Below, one piece after another: positions 42,801 to 48,711 of a DNA stretch of 48,711 bases (the first letter of the stretch is position 1; each line of letters starts with the position of its first letter). A program made the position numbers and the translations under genes. Where the stretch lies: NCBI GenBank assembly GCA_031258195.1, contig JAIRNF010000047.1, forward strand, positions 1 through 48,711, given 5' to 3'. The DNA is from Prevotellaceae bacterium. GTDB lineage: Bacteria; Bacteroidota; Bacteroidia; Bacteroidales; UBA932. The notes under the pieces were generated by a model, which worked only from the letters and a program-made list of their open reading frames with translations, had not been told where the DNA came from and did no database searches.

Positions 42801-43289
42801 TAGCAGCCACCAAAGCGATTCGATGTAAGCATTGTCATACGTTATATACGGGTCGTCCATATCAACCCAGTAACCCATTATGTTCGTGAGGTCTTCCCAC
42901 TCTTTGGTGTACTTCATTACCTCGTGGCGGCACTCGGCATTATATTCTTCAACCGAAATCTTTTTACCTATATCTTCTTTAGTAATACCAAGGCTTTTCT
43001 CTACACTTAGCTCAACAGGTAAGCCGTGGGTATCCCAGCCGGCTTTGCGTTTTACCAAAAAACCTTTCATTGTCTTATAGCGGCAGAAAATGTCCTTAAT
43101 GGCACGAGCCATTACGTGATGTATTCCCGGCATGCCGTTTGCCGATGGCGGACCTTCGTAAAATACAAACAACGGACAGCCTTCACGTATTTCAGTACTT
43201 TTCTTAAATGTGTTGTTCTCTTTCCAACGCTTGAGAACTTCTTTGTTAACTTCCGAAAGGTTGAGACCTTTGTACTCTTTAAATTTCAT
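39822..43289 (-). CDS. ileS: Isoleucyl-tRNA synthetase
   Basis: A 1155-residue class I synthetase that charges tRNA-Ile. The HIGH-type motif is PSANGMPGIHHVMAR (about 52-66), typical of the long Bacteroidetes/eukaryote-like IleS. The CP1 editing domain has the GWDTHGLP (about 89-96) and TTPWTLPSN (about 255) motifs. The KMSKR loop is GNKMSKRLGN (about 690-699). The C-terminal 350 residues are the anticodon-binding and extension domains. The start ATG is followed by KFKEYKGLNLSEVNKEVLKR, the family N-terminus. No T-box leader was seen upstream. Confidence 0.96.
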   Translation of the reverse strand: MKFKEYKGLNLSEVNKEVLKRWKENNTFKKSTEIREGCPLFVFYEGPPSANGMPGIHHVMARAIKDIFCRYKTMKGFLVKRKAGWDTHGLPVELSVEKSLGITKEDIGKKISVEEYNAECRHEVMKYTKEWEDLTNIMGYWVDMDDPYITYDNAYIESLWWLLKELYKKGLLYKGYTIQPYSPAAGTGLSTHELNQPGAYRDVKDTTCVAQFNAPLKGFDNVDILNRAFGGGTVTTEFGNGWGGVFFMAWTTTPWTLPSNTALCVGPNISYVAVQSYNPYTGIPCTYVLAKDLINAHFNPKAAEIALEDYKQGDKLVPFKVIGETTGRDLAGIHYEQLIQWMNPGEGAFRVITGDYVTTEDGTGIVHIAPTFGADDDRVAKASGIHPMLLTDKDGNQRPMVDLRGKFYPLSDLDPNFVKERVNVKLYEQFAGRYVKNEYDPSDMKGETLDVDICVMLKSQNRAFKIEKHTHNYPHCWRTDKPVLYYPLDSWFIKTTACKDEMIELNKTIYWKPESTGTGRFGRWLENLQDWNLSRSRYWGTPLPIWRTEDGVEEKCIGSVDELCAEIKKAIKARVMNESDNPYKGFKVGDKSKANYAVENIDLHRPFIDKVVLVSDSGKPMKRELDLIDVWFDSGAMPYAQVHYPFDTHSLEGIYPADFIAEGVDQTRGWFFTLHAIATMVFNSVSFKTVISNGLVLDKNGNKMSKRLGNGVDPFEAIEAHGSDPVRWYIITNAPPWDNLKFDIAGVDEVKRKFFGTLYNTYSFFALYANVDGFTNSESEVPVAERPEIDRWIISLLNTLIKEADAAYADYEPTRAGRLIQDFVGDNLSNWYVRLNRKRFWGGEMTKDKLAAYQTLYTCLETVAILAAPIAPFFNDRLFTDLNVISKHNKAESAHLADFPVYDENLIDMRLEDQMALAQQASSMVLALRRKVNIKVRQPLMKIMIPVLDSAMRNSLESVKSLILNEINVKELEFLTDTEGVLVKKIKANFKTLGPKHSKRMKEIAAAINNFTQQDIAQLEREEKYILKLDSGEIILGLEDVEISSEDIPGWLVATEGRLTIALDITITETLRREGIARELVNRIQNIRKDTGFDVTDKIKIQVETNDEINAAINDFKDYIASQTLAIEVLLAPTPNGMELDLDEGLNAKISVEKI

Positions 43290-43781
43290 TGTTCAATAGG
43301 TAGTAAATTGGCTTATACGTATCTTTTACTATATGGTTATGTAAAAGTCGAAAAAGACGGTAAATATACAGTAAATGATGTTATTTGGCAAGTAAATAAG
43401 CGGGTAGGCCGCTAAAACAAAGGGCTATTCGCTAAATACGAGTGGCCCTTGCCACGATTTGGATAGTAAAACGGTTTTGAATATAGGAAGCTAGGGGTTA
43501 CACACAACAATTATGCGCTAAAGGAAAAAACCGATAATTGAGGATACGATGAGAATGATCTTGAATACTTTCTGGCGTTTATGTAATTTTCGCCTATTAT
43601 TTTTATAAACAGACAAAAATAATTCGTAAAACGTTTTAAATCTGCTTATTAGAGTTGATGTGGGATAATGATATGTTTATTTTTAGCTAGCTATGTTATT
43701 TATTAGCATTGCTTATTAAAACATTGATAGCTATGATATTAAATTGTCGTTTTGCGAGTCTAGATTTTGAACTATAAAAGA
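43290..43781. other. 492-bp intergenic region upstream of ileS
   Basis: No gene is supported here. The only structure I see is AAGGGC (43420-43425) with GCCCTT (43445-43450), a weak hairpin that on the minus strand is followed by TGTTTTA. It could end the O-methyltransferase transcript or lie in the ileS leader. The rest is AT-rich without repeats or a recognisable RNA. Confidence 0.4.
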
Positions 43782-44423
43782 CTATAACTTACGTATAATC
43801 ATCATACCATCACGCAGGGGGAGAAGTACATTTTCAACCCTATTATCCTTCTGAACAAATTGGTTGAACTCTAATAGCTCTTTTGTATATAAATCATTAT
43901 GCTTTATGGGTTCTATGATTTTACCATCCCACAATACGTTGTCGGCAAGAATAAATCCGCCATTCTTTACTTTGTCAAAAACGGTATGGTAATACGATAG
44001 GTATTCACGTTTATCTCCATCAATAAATGCAAGGTCGAAAGATCGGGGGATGGTGGGGATGATAGCTTTCGCATTACCTACGTGTAAATGAATTTGCAAA
44101 GCTTTTTTTGATTTTTTGATAAATTTTGAAGCGATTTCTGCTACCTCATCATTTCGCTCAATAGTATGTAATTCTCCATTTTCAACAAGCCCTTTAGCCA
44201 GACATAGGGAAGAATATCCTGTGAAAGTACCAATCTCTAGGATAGACTTCGGGCGAATCATATGGCTAAACATTTCTAACACCTTACCCTGTACGTGTCC
44301 CGAGACCATACGGGGTTGCATAGCTTTTAGATGAGACGTTCTTACCAGCTCTTTTAGCAGGTCATCCTCAGGAGAGGTGTGATCTCGTATATATTTATCC
44401 AGGTCTTTGTTTAATTCTAGCAT
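43782..44423 (-). CDS. SAM-dependent O-methyltransferase (class I, CCoAOMT-like)
   Basis: A 213-residue methyltransferase of the Methyltransf_3 family. Motifs: SILEIGTFTGYSSLCLAKGL (about 75-94, SAM loop), LHTIERNDEVAEIASKFIKK, FDLAFIDGDKREYLSYYHTV (about 129-148, metal-binding Asp) and GFILADNVLWDGKI (about 157-170). The family methylates catechol-type oxygens with a divalent metal; the natural bacterial substrate is unknown. It starts 2 bp after the M16 protease stop; this gene pair is common in Bacteroidales. Confidence 0.88.
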   Translation of the reverse strand: MLELNKDLDKYIRDHTSPEDDLLKELVRTSHLKAMQPRMVSGHVQGKVLEMFSHMIRPKSILEIGTFTGYSSLCLAKGLVENGELHTIERNDEVAEIASKFIKKSKKALQIHLHVGNAKAIIPTIPRSFDLAFIDGDKREYLSYYHTVFDKVKNGGFILADNVLWDGKIIEPIKHNDLYTKELLEFNQFVQKDNRVENVLLPLRDGMMIIRKL

Positions 44424-44425
44424 TG

Positions 44426-45652
44426 CTACATGTAGGTTAATGTTGACAGCTGATTAATATCAAACAGCTCATTTGCAATATCAAATAGCATTTCAGGAGT
44501 TACGGCATGTATTTTTGCTAAGCTCTCTTCTATTGTATCGATACGGTTAAGACTAAGAAGACTTTTACCCATTGTAAGCATCAACTGTTCAGGGCTTTCA
44601 TTTGCAATAATCAGCTGTCCGATCATTTGTTTTTTTGCACGATGTAGCTGGAGCGTAGTCAGCTTATCGGTTCTCAGCTTCTTTAGTTCAGCCATAACGG
44701 CATTGATACTATTGTCTAGTGCGGCTTTAGAAGTACCGAAATATATGTTGAATAGTCCTGTGTCTTGATAAGGCGTATAGCTTGCTTCAACGTTATACGC
44801 TAAACCATATTTTTCTCTGAGGCTGGTATTAAGTCGGGAGTTTGAAAGTGGTCCGCCAAGTATATTCATTAGTAAAGTAAGCGCGGCTGAACGCTCGTCT
44901 GCCAGTTGATAAGCGCGGTTACCAATTACGCAGTGTGTTTGGTATGTATTTTTGTTTATTGTTTTGCAGAATGGCTTATATGCCGGAGGTGGAATTCTAT
45001 CTTGCTGTTTGGGTTGTATAGAAAATGACGAGAAATAACGCTCTACCAGTTTAACTACCCGTTTAAATGATATTTTACCTACCGAAGAGATGACCATTTG
45101 TTCGGTAGAATAGTTACGGGAAACAAAGCGATGCAAATCTATTGAGTAGAAATGCTTCAGACTTTTTTTATCGCCTAAGATATTGCGACCTAAGGAACAA
45201 TTAGGGAATATATACTCCTCAAAATCATCAAAAATCAATTCGGAAGGAGAATCTTTATACGAATTAATTTCATCAAAAATAACCTCTCTTTCTTTTCGTA
45301 TTTCCGCCTCTGGAAAAATGGAGTTGAACGAAACATCGGCTATAAGATCAAGTGCTTTAGCAAAATCGCTGGATAAGATAGCGGCATGTATAACGGTCTC
45401 TTCTTTTCCAGTAAAAGCATTCAGCTCTCCACCAACACTTTCAAGGCGATTGTTAATATGGTATCCCTTGCGTTTTTTAGTTCCTTTAAATAAAAGATGT
45501 TCAAGAAAATGAGCTAGCCCATGCTCATTATCTAACTCATCGCGTGTTCCTGTATTAATGGTTAATCCGCAGTAAGCAGCAGCCAATGGAGTCTGAAGAT
45601 GTACAATTCGTATTCCGTTGGCAAGTTGGGCTATTTCTACTTTTTTTCTCAT
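44426..45652 (-). CDS. M16 family zinc protease
   Basis: A 408-residue insulinase-type metallopeptidase. The inverted zinc motif HFLEH stands at 48-52, and the third ligand lies in the helix about 75 residues later (EREVIFDEINSYKDSP, about 119-134). The C-terminal M16_C domain is about 165-345, including the substrate-binding R-Y pair (LREKYGLAYNVEASYTPYQD). No signal peptide is visible, so it may act in the cytoplasm or be exported by another route. It is co-transcribed with the O-methyltransferase. Confidence 0.9.
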   Translation of the reverse strand: MRKKVEIAQLANGIRIVHLQTPLAAAYCGLTINTGTRDELDNEHGLAHFLEHLLFKGTKKRKGYHINNRLESVGGELNAFTGKEETVIHAAILSSDFAKALDLIADVSFNSIFPEAEIRKEREVIFDEINSYKDSPSELIFDDFEEYIFPNCSLGRNILGDKKSLKHFYSIDLHRFVSRNYSTEQMVISSVGKISFKRVVKLVERYFSSFSIQPKQQDRIPPPAYKPFCKTINKNTYQTHCVIGNRAYQLADERSAALTLLMNILGGPLSNSRLNTSLREKYGLAYNVEASYTPYQDTGLFNIYFGTSKAALDNSINAVMAELKKLRTDKLTTLQLHRAKKQMIGQLIIANESPEQLMLTMGKSLLSLNRIDTIEESLAKIHAVTPEMLFDIANELFDINQLSTLTYM

Positions 45653-45775
45653 ATGGGTGCAAAGGTAGAAATTTGTTAGCAGTTAAGAACTAAAATTGCG
45701 ATCGTCTATAAAAGTCAGAAAAAGAGCAGCGATGGAAAAATGTAAGTATAGGAATTCATAAAAAACACTTCGGTT

Positions 45776-45806
45776 CTTGCTTGGAATAAAAAAGCTACTA
45801 TCTTTG
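45776..45806 (+). promoter_or_regulatory. Promoter of tRNA-Phe
   Basis: CTTG at 45776-45779, a 19-bp spacer and TATCTTTG at 45799-45806 fit the -33/-7 consensus. The tRNA begins 14 bp further on. Confidence 0.6.
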
Positions 45807-45820
45807 CACCCTCAAACAAT

Positions 45821-45893
45821 GGTGCCATAGCTCAGTTGGTAGAGCAAAGGACTGAAAATCCTTGTGTCCCTCGTTCGATTCGTGGTGGCACCA
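45821..45893 (+). tRNA. tRNA-Phe (GAA)
   Basis: A 73-nt gene with acceptor stem GGTGCCA/TGGCACC, discriminator A, D-loop AGCTCAGTTGGTAGAGC, anticodon loop CTGAAAA with GAA, and T-loop GTTCGATTC. CCA is not encoded (CTG follows). The integrase gene begins 111 bp after its 3' end, so this is the probable attachment site of the right-hand element. Confidence 0.95.
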
Positions 45894-45902
45894 CTGTAAA
45901 TC

Positions 45903-45933
45903 AAGCAATTGCAGAAATGTGATTGCTTTTTTT
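45903..45933 (+). terminator. Terminator of tRNA-Phe
   Basis: AAGCAAT (45903-45909) and ATTGCTT (45922-45928) form a 7-bp stem followed by a run of seven T, 10 nt after the tRNA. Confidence 0.7.
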
Positions 45934-46004
45934 ATGTCTTTTTCGGAACGGTTTTACAATGGTTTACGGCTGAAAGTTAAACCGAGAGTTAAACCAAAAT
46001 TATC

Positions 46005-47207
46005 ATGAATTATGGCATTAACGTACTCTGTTACAAATCAAAAACTCTTGCCAATGGCGCACATCCTTTGATGATTCGTGTATGCAAGGACGGCAAAAAG
46101 AAGTATGTAAGTCTTGGAGTCTCTGTCTTACCGCAATTCTGGGACTTTACAAAAAATCAACCAAAAAAGAATTGTCCAAACAAGGCATACATTGAAAAGA
46201 TTATTGCTGATAAGAGCCGTGAGTTTGCTGAACACATCATTGAGCTTAAAGCCGAAAACAAAGACTATACCGCAACAACATTAACTGAAAAACTATCTCG
46301 TAAATCTAATATTCGAAAAACAGTAGATGAGCTATTTTCTGTACAAATTAATAGTTTGAAGCAGGCTGGAAGAGCAGGCTATGCTCTATCACATCAAGAA
46401 GTTTATAATTCGTTGATAAAGTTTAATAGTCATCTGAATATTTACTTTTCGGATATTGATACTGTTTGGTTGAAACGCTACGAAACATGGCTACGAGGAC
46501 AAGGATTTTCGGAAAATACAATAGGTCGTCGTTTTCGTACTTTAAGAGCCGTTTATAACGTGGCAATTGAAGAAAAATGTGTAAAATCAGAACACTATCC
46601 GTTTAAAAATTACAAAGTATCTAAACTTCATCAAGCAACAGCAAAGCGTGCGATAGGCAAGGCAGACATTCTACGTGTTATCGAGTATCGAAGCGAAGAT
46701 TTTTATACACAACTTGCGCTAGATTTATTTACATTCGGTTATTTTATGGGCGGTATTAACTTTGTAGATATGGCTTATCTTAAACATAGTAATATCATAG
46801 ATGGAAGGCTCGTGTATATACGGCGTAAAACTCATAAATTAATAAGGCTACCATTGCAACCAAAAGCAGTTGAAATCATTGAGCGTTATCAACAAATCGA
46901 AACGCTCTTTTTGTTCCCGATATTTTCTGCATTTCATAAAACTGAACAACAGCAGCGAAACCGAGTACATAAAGTTATTACGAAAGTAAACGAACGGTTG
47001 AAAGCAATTGGTAAGGAGTTGAAAATCCAAATTGATTTAACGACATACGTAGCTCGACATTCCTATGCAACAGTCCTGAAACGCAGCGGTGTCAGCACCT
47101 CAATAATAAGCGAATCATTAGGGCATAGCTCTGAAAAAGTAACTCAGATTTACCTAGACAGTTTCGAAAACTCTCAAATTGAGGAAGCAATGAAGAATTT
47201 ACTGTGA
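46005..47207 (+). CDS. Tyrosine recombinase / site-specific integrase
   Basis: A 400-residue integrase of the Bacteroidetes type. The N-terminal arm-binding domain (about 1-95, INVLCYKSKTLANGAHPLMI) is followed by a SAM-like core-binding domain (about 104-205) and the catalytic domain (210-400). Visible catalytic residues are Lys275 (RRKTHK), Arg351 with His352 (YVARHSYAT), His374 (SLGHSS) and Tyr383 (QIYLDSF). The box I Arg is replaced: the segment reads FGYFMGGINFVDMAYL, with Gly at the usual R position. It most likely integrates the element at tRNA-Phe. Confidence 0.92.
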   Translation: MNYGINVLCYKSKTLANGAHPLMIRVCKDGKKKYVSLGVSVLPQFWDFTKNQPKKNCPNKAYIEKIIADKSREFAEHIIELKAENKDYTATTLTEKLSRKSNIRKTVDELFSVQINSLKQAGRAGYALSHQEVYNSLIKFNSHLNIYFSDIDTVWLKRYETWLRGQGFSENTIGRRFRTLRAVYNVAIEEKCVKSEHYPFKNYKVSKLHQATAKRAIGKADILRVIEYRSEDFYTQLALDLFTFGYFMGGINFVDMAYLKHSNIIDGRLVYIRRKTHKLIRLPLQPKAVEIIERYQQIETLFLFPIFSAFHKTEQQQRNRVHKVITKVNERLKAIGKELKIQIDLTTYVARHSYATVLKRSGVSTSIISESLGHSSEKVTQIYLDSFENSQIEEAMKNLL

Positions 47208-47220
47208 TTTAATGAACAAT

Positions 47221-47257
47221 TAAAGCGCTAACGTCATTTTAGAGAGTTAGTGCTTTA
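47221..47257. terminator. Terminator between integrase and the HEPN operon
   Basis: TAAAGCGCTAAC (47221-47232) and GTTAGTGCTTTA (47246-47257) pair with one mismatch, between convergent genes, and A/T runs flank both sides. Confidence 0.65.
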
Positions 47258-47262
47258 TTTAA

Positions 47263-47556
47263 CTAGTCATTCATAATTACCTCTCCAGCAAAAACTGTAT
47301 GTGTAGGATTTTCAAATGGAATATAATAGTCATCCTCTGAAATAAAGAGAAGCATGTCATCGGGGTATTCCTCTATAAAGTTTAAATATAAATTTAATTC
47401 ACTTTCAATATAAGAAGGACTATTATACACATCTTTTGATGATACTAATATTTTGTGTATTGAATACTGGCTATGATATGAATAAGAGAAATATATTTCC
47501 TTAAAATCAGTACTTAACAATCTTAAGCGTTGGACAATAAATTCTGTAGACTTCAT
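47263..47556 (-). CDS. Small acidic protein, partner of the HEPN gene
   Basis: A 97-residue acidic protein with an aromatic- and Asp/Glu-rich second half (YIESELNLYLNFIEEYPDDM, then FISEDDYYIPFENPTH). It starts 1 bp after the HEPN gene stop, so it is translated with it. It has no nucleotidyltransferase motif (GS-x-D-x-D), so it is not the usual MNT partner of HEPN toxins. Family unknown; antitoxin-like roles are inference from context. Confidence 0.5.
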   Translation of the reverse strand: MKSTEFIVQRLRLLSTDFKEIYFSYSYHSQYSIHKILVSSKDVYNSPSYIESELNLYLNFIEEYPDDMLLFISEDDYYIPFENPTHTVFAGEVIMND

Positions 47557-47557
47557 A

Positions 47558-47944
47558 TTATATTTTTGAAAGGAGGTGATGTGTCTTCTTGCAGAGTGTA
47601 TGAGTATTTTTCGCTCTAGCGAAATCTATCGAGGTAGGCTCATAATCAGACATTAGCCTAAAATATTTACATTTATCAATATGCCTTCGAAGAATACTTA
47701 ATTCTACTGTAGAAAGATGATTATTTGATTTTATATTTTTATATAATTTGATTGGGAGCTGACTGTGAACCTTAGACCAACCCATAGAGGCATATGCAAT
47801 ATTATATTTTGTATTCAAGCAATGTTTTACTCGTTGAAAACACGAATAATAAGAACAATGTATGCTTGAAGCATAAAGATTCTTTTTCAATAAAAATTGG
47901 GCTGCTTGAAAATTCTCATTTGATTTCTTAAGTAGTTGTGGCAT
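47558..47944 (-). CDS. HEPN domain protein
   Basis: A 128-residue helical protein. SNENFQAAQFLLKKNLYASS then IHCSYYSCFQRVKHCL is the HEPN/UPF0332 pattern (A--LL----Y--A-H--YY--F---K), and the end has the R--ADY-like FRLMSDYEP (about 96-104). The catalytic RX4-6H ribonuclease motif is not seen, so it may be a non-catalytic HEPN. The family includes toxins of toxin-antitoxin pairs and nucleic-acid-binding accessory proteins. It is first of a two-gene operon within the tRNA-Phe element. Confidence 0.7.
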   Translation of the reverse strand: MPQLLKKSNENFQAAQFLLKKNLYASSIHCSYYSCFQRVKHCLNTKYNIAYASMGWSKVHSQLPIKLYKNIKSNNHLSTVELSILRRHIDKCKYFRLMSDYEPTSIDFARAKNTHTLCKKTHHLLSKI

Positions 47945-48084
47945 AGCATTTATATTTTACTTTTACAAAAAGTATTTATTATGGAGATATAGGTATGAAC
48001 TTAAAGTCCTTATGATGAGATGAATGAATACAGATTTTTTAGTTTTACAACTATACTCAACTAGTGGAAATAAAGATTAAATTT

Positions 48085-48139
48085 AAAAGGAGCCCTAATG
48101 ATTTACCTCTTGGGAATTATGCTACTTCGGGCTCCTTTT
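48085..48139 (-). terminator. Terminator after the 48216 gene
   Basis: AAAAGGAGCCC (48085-48095) and GGGCTCCTTTT (48129-48139) form an exact 11-bp stem with a long loop. It stands 77 bp past the stop of the gene ending at 48216, and T's follow on the minus strand. Confidence 0.6.
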
Positions 48140-48215
48140 GCGCGCTCTAAAGTTTTAAATTAGTATGAGGTGGAATGTCGATAGCCATTCAAAAATGAGC
48201 ATATCTAGATTACTA

Positions 48216-48578
48216 TCACACCTCTACATAAAGTGGCTTATTAAATTCACTTACTTGTCGTCCAAAAGTGATTCTTAAACCAAAATCACGAACTTTGTTA
48301 AAGACTTTTTGTCCTTCAAATATGACATGTTGAGCAACGGCAGTCGGCACCAACTGTAAATCTTCACACTCCTTAATGAAGCGTTTACTATCGCAGAGAT
48401 TCTCCACCATAGAATTTAAGTCGTTTCCGAAAGAATGGTAGGTCGGAAACTTAGTTCCCAATGCGTATTGTAATGAACGAACCTTGGTATCATATGATTT
48501 ATCCATCTGGTTCTTGAATACATTCCTACCTGTTGCTACTGCTGTCCATACGTTGGCTGTTTTATTATTATTTGACAT
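48216..48578 (-). CDS. Hypothetical protein of the tRNA-Phe element
   Basis: A 120-residue basic protein with no signal or membrane segment. The start MSNNNKTANVWTAVATGRNV is low in complexity and the rest is mixed (YHSFGNDLNSMVENLCD, LVPTAVAQHVIFEGQKVFNK). I do not recognise a family. Its strong terminator and own promoter region (TA-rich gap to the transposase start) indicate a real, independently read gene. Confidence 0.5.
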   Translation of the reverse strand: MSNNNKTANVWTAVATGRNVFKNQMDKSYDTKVRSLQYALGTKFPTYHSFGNDLNSMVENLCDSKRFIKECEDLQLVPTAVAQHVIFEGQKVFNKVRDFGLRITFGRQVSEFNKPLYVEV

Positions 48579-48632
48579 ATATATAAATTTTAAGGTTCAA
48601 GATTAGTTAAGTGACTAAAAAAGTTATTTAAC

Positions 48633-48640
48633 TATCTTTG
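48633..48640 (+). promoter_or_regulatory. Candidate -7 box for the transposase
   Basis: TATCTTTG matches TAnnTTTG only 6 bp before the ATG at 48646, so the transcript would start inside or right at the gene. It may be chance. Confidence 0.2.
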
Positions 48641-48645
48641 AATTA

Positions 48646-48711
48646 ATGAATAACAAGTATTATTTTCGGTCGCGTATTTCAGAGCGTCAAATTCGGTTGA
48701 TTTTGCGACTT
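48646..48711 (+). CDS. IS1595-like transposase, N-terminus (partial)
   Basis: Twenty-two codons run to the window edge: MNNKYYFRSRISERQIRLIL then RL. This is the start of the IS1595/ISXO2-type transposases of Bacteroidetes (KYYFRSRISE-KFR-I-R-F-LD). The DDE domain lies outside. The left inverted repeat of the insertion sequence could not be located with confidence in 48579-48645. Confidence 0.55.
   Translation, partial: MNNKYYFRSRISERQIRLILRL

Larger units (their letters stand above)
45894..48711. mobile_element. Integrative element entering at tRNA-Phe
   Basis: After tRNA-Phe come a tyrosine integrase, a HEPN gene pair, a gene of unknown family and an IS1595-like transposase start, with no housekeeping gene to the window end. 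The AT content and short intergenic repeats also change. The element's other end lies outside, so no att repeat can be shown. Confidence 0.55.

Noticed and set aside
42099-43415. Plus-strand frames opposite ileS, including one running into the 3' flank
   Set aside because: They lie antisense to conserved synthetase sequence and encode no known domain or start signal.
43290-43500. T-box or riboswitch upstream of ileS
   Set aside because: Only a weak hairpin is present; no T-box sequence (TGGNACCGCG) or specifier-loop structure was found.

Overview
The window is from an AT-rich Bacteroidota chromosome, most likely a Bacteroidales species. Many promoters fit the Bacteroidetes -7 box TAnnTTTG. 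The gene families are typical of the order: DUF3822 beside rsmD, split LysO, a DksA-like protein near lspA and ileS, LiaF plus LytTR, DUF3667, a DAHP synthase/chorismate mutase fusion, and ABC-F EttA. I cannot name the genus.

Layout. (1) 1-2833 is the decayed end of an integrative or mobilizable element downstream of tRNA-Asp. It holds the first codons of a DUF6371-like gene, a nested inverted-repeat array, a RepA-like ATPase, an excisionase-like HTH protein with a leader hairpin, and the C-terminal remnant of an integrase. (2) 2834-45893 is mostly chromosomal backbone: rsmD, a RecD-like helicase, lysO, nagA, ettA, an uncharacterised envelope pair, apbE, waaA, mlaEF, a stretch of membrane and regulatory genes, the shikimate/aromatic block (aroA, an aroD-aroE-aroK fusion, pheA, DAHP synthase-chorismate mutase, aroC), miaA, an FAD oxidoreductase, flavodoxin-lspA, a DksA-like gene, small secreted proteins, ileS, an O-methyltransferase with an M16 protease, and tRNA-Phe. 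(3) From 45894 to the end is a second element entering at tRNA-Phe: a tyrosine integrase, a HEPN-protein gene pair, an unknown gene and the start of an IS1595-like transposase.

How the genes work together. The aroD-aroE-aroK fusion and aroA carry the middle and late shikimate steps; DAHP synthase-chorismate mutase and aroC supply the first step, chorismate and prephenate. pheA stands between these blocks behind a leader with a candidate promoter, a short Phe-containing ORF and an intrinsic terminator, but its frame has two stop codons. waaA and mlaEF serve the outer membrane, lspA matures the lipoproteins, and apbE flavinylates exported proteins.

The main unusual theme is gene decay: one-base frameshifts, nonsense codons and truncations in at least eight genes (integrase remnant, an outer-membrane-type protein before ettA, an AraC/GyrI regulator and its zinc-ribbon neighbour, MmcQ/YjbR, DUF488, pheA, a small lipoprotein). 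Three long palindromic repeats of one family lie in intergenic DNA. No CRISPR array, rRNA or clearly complete new defence system was seen; the HEPN pair and the repeat array at the left edge are the best candidates for undescribed biology.
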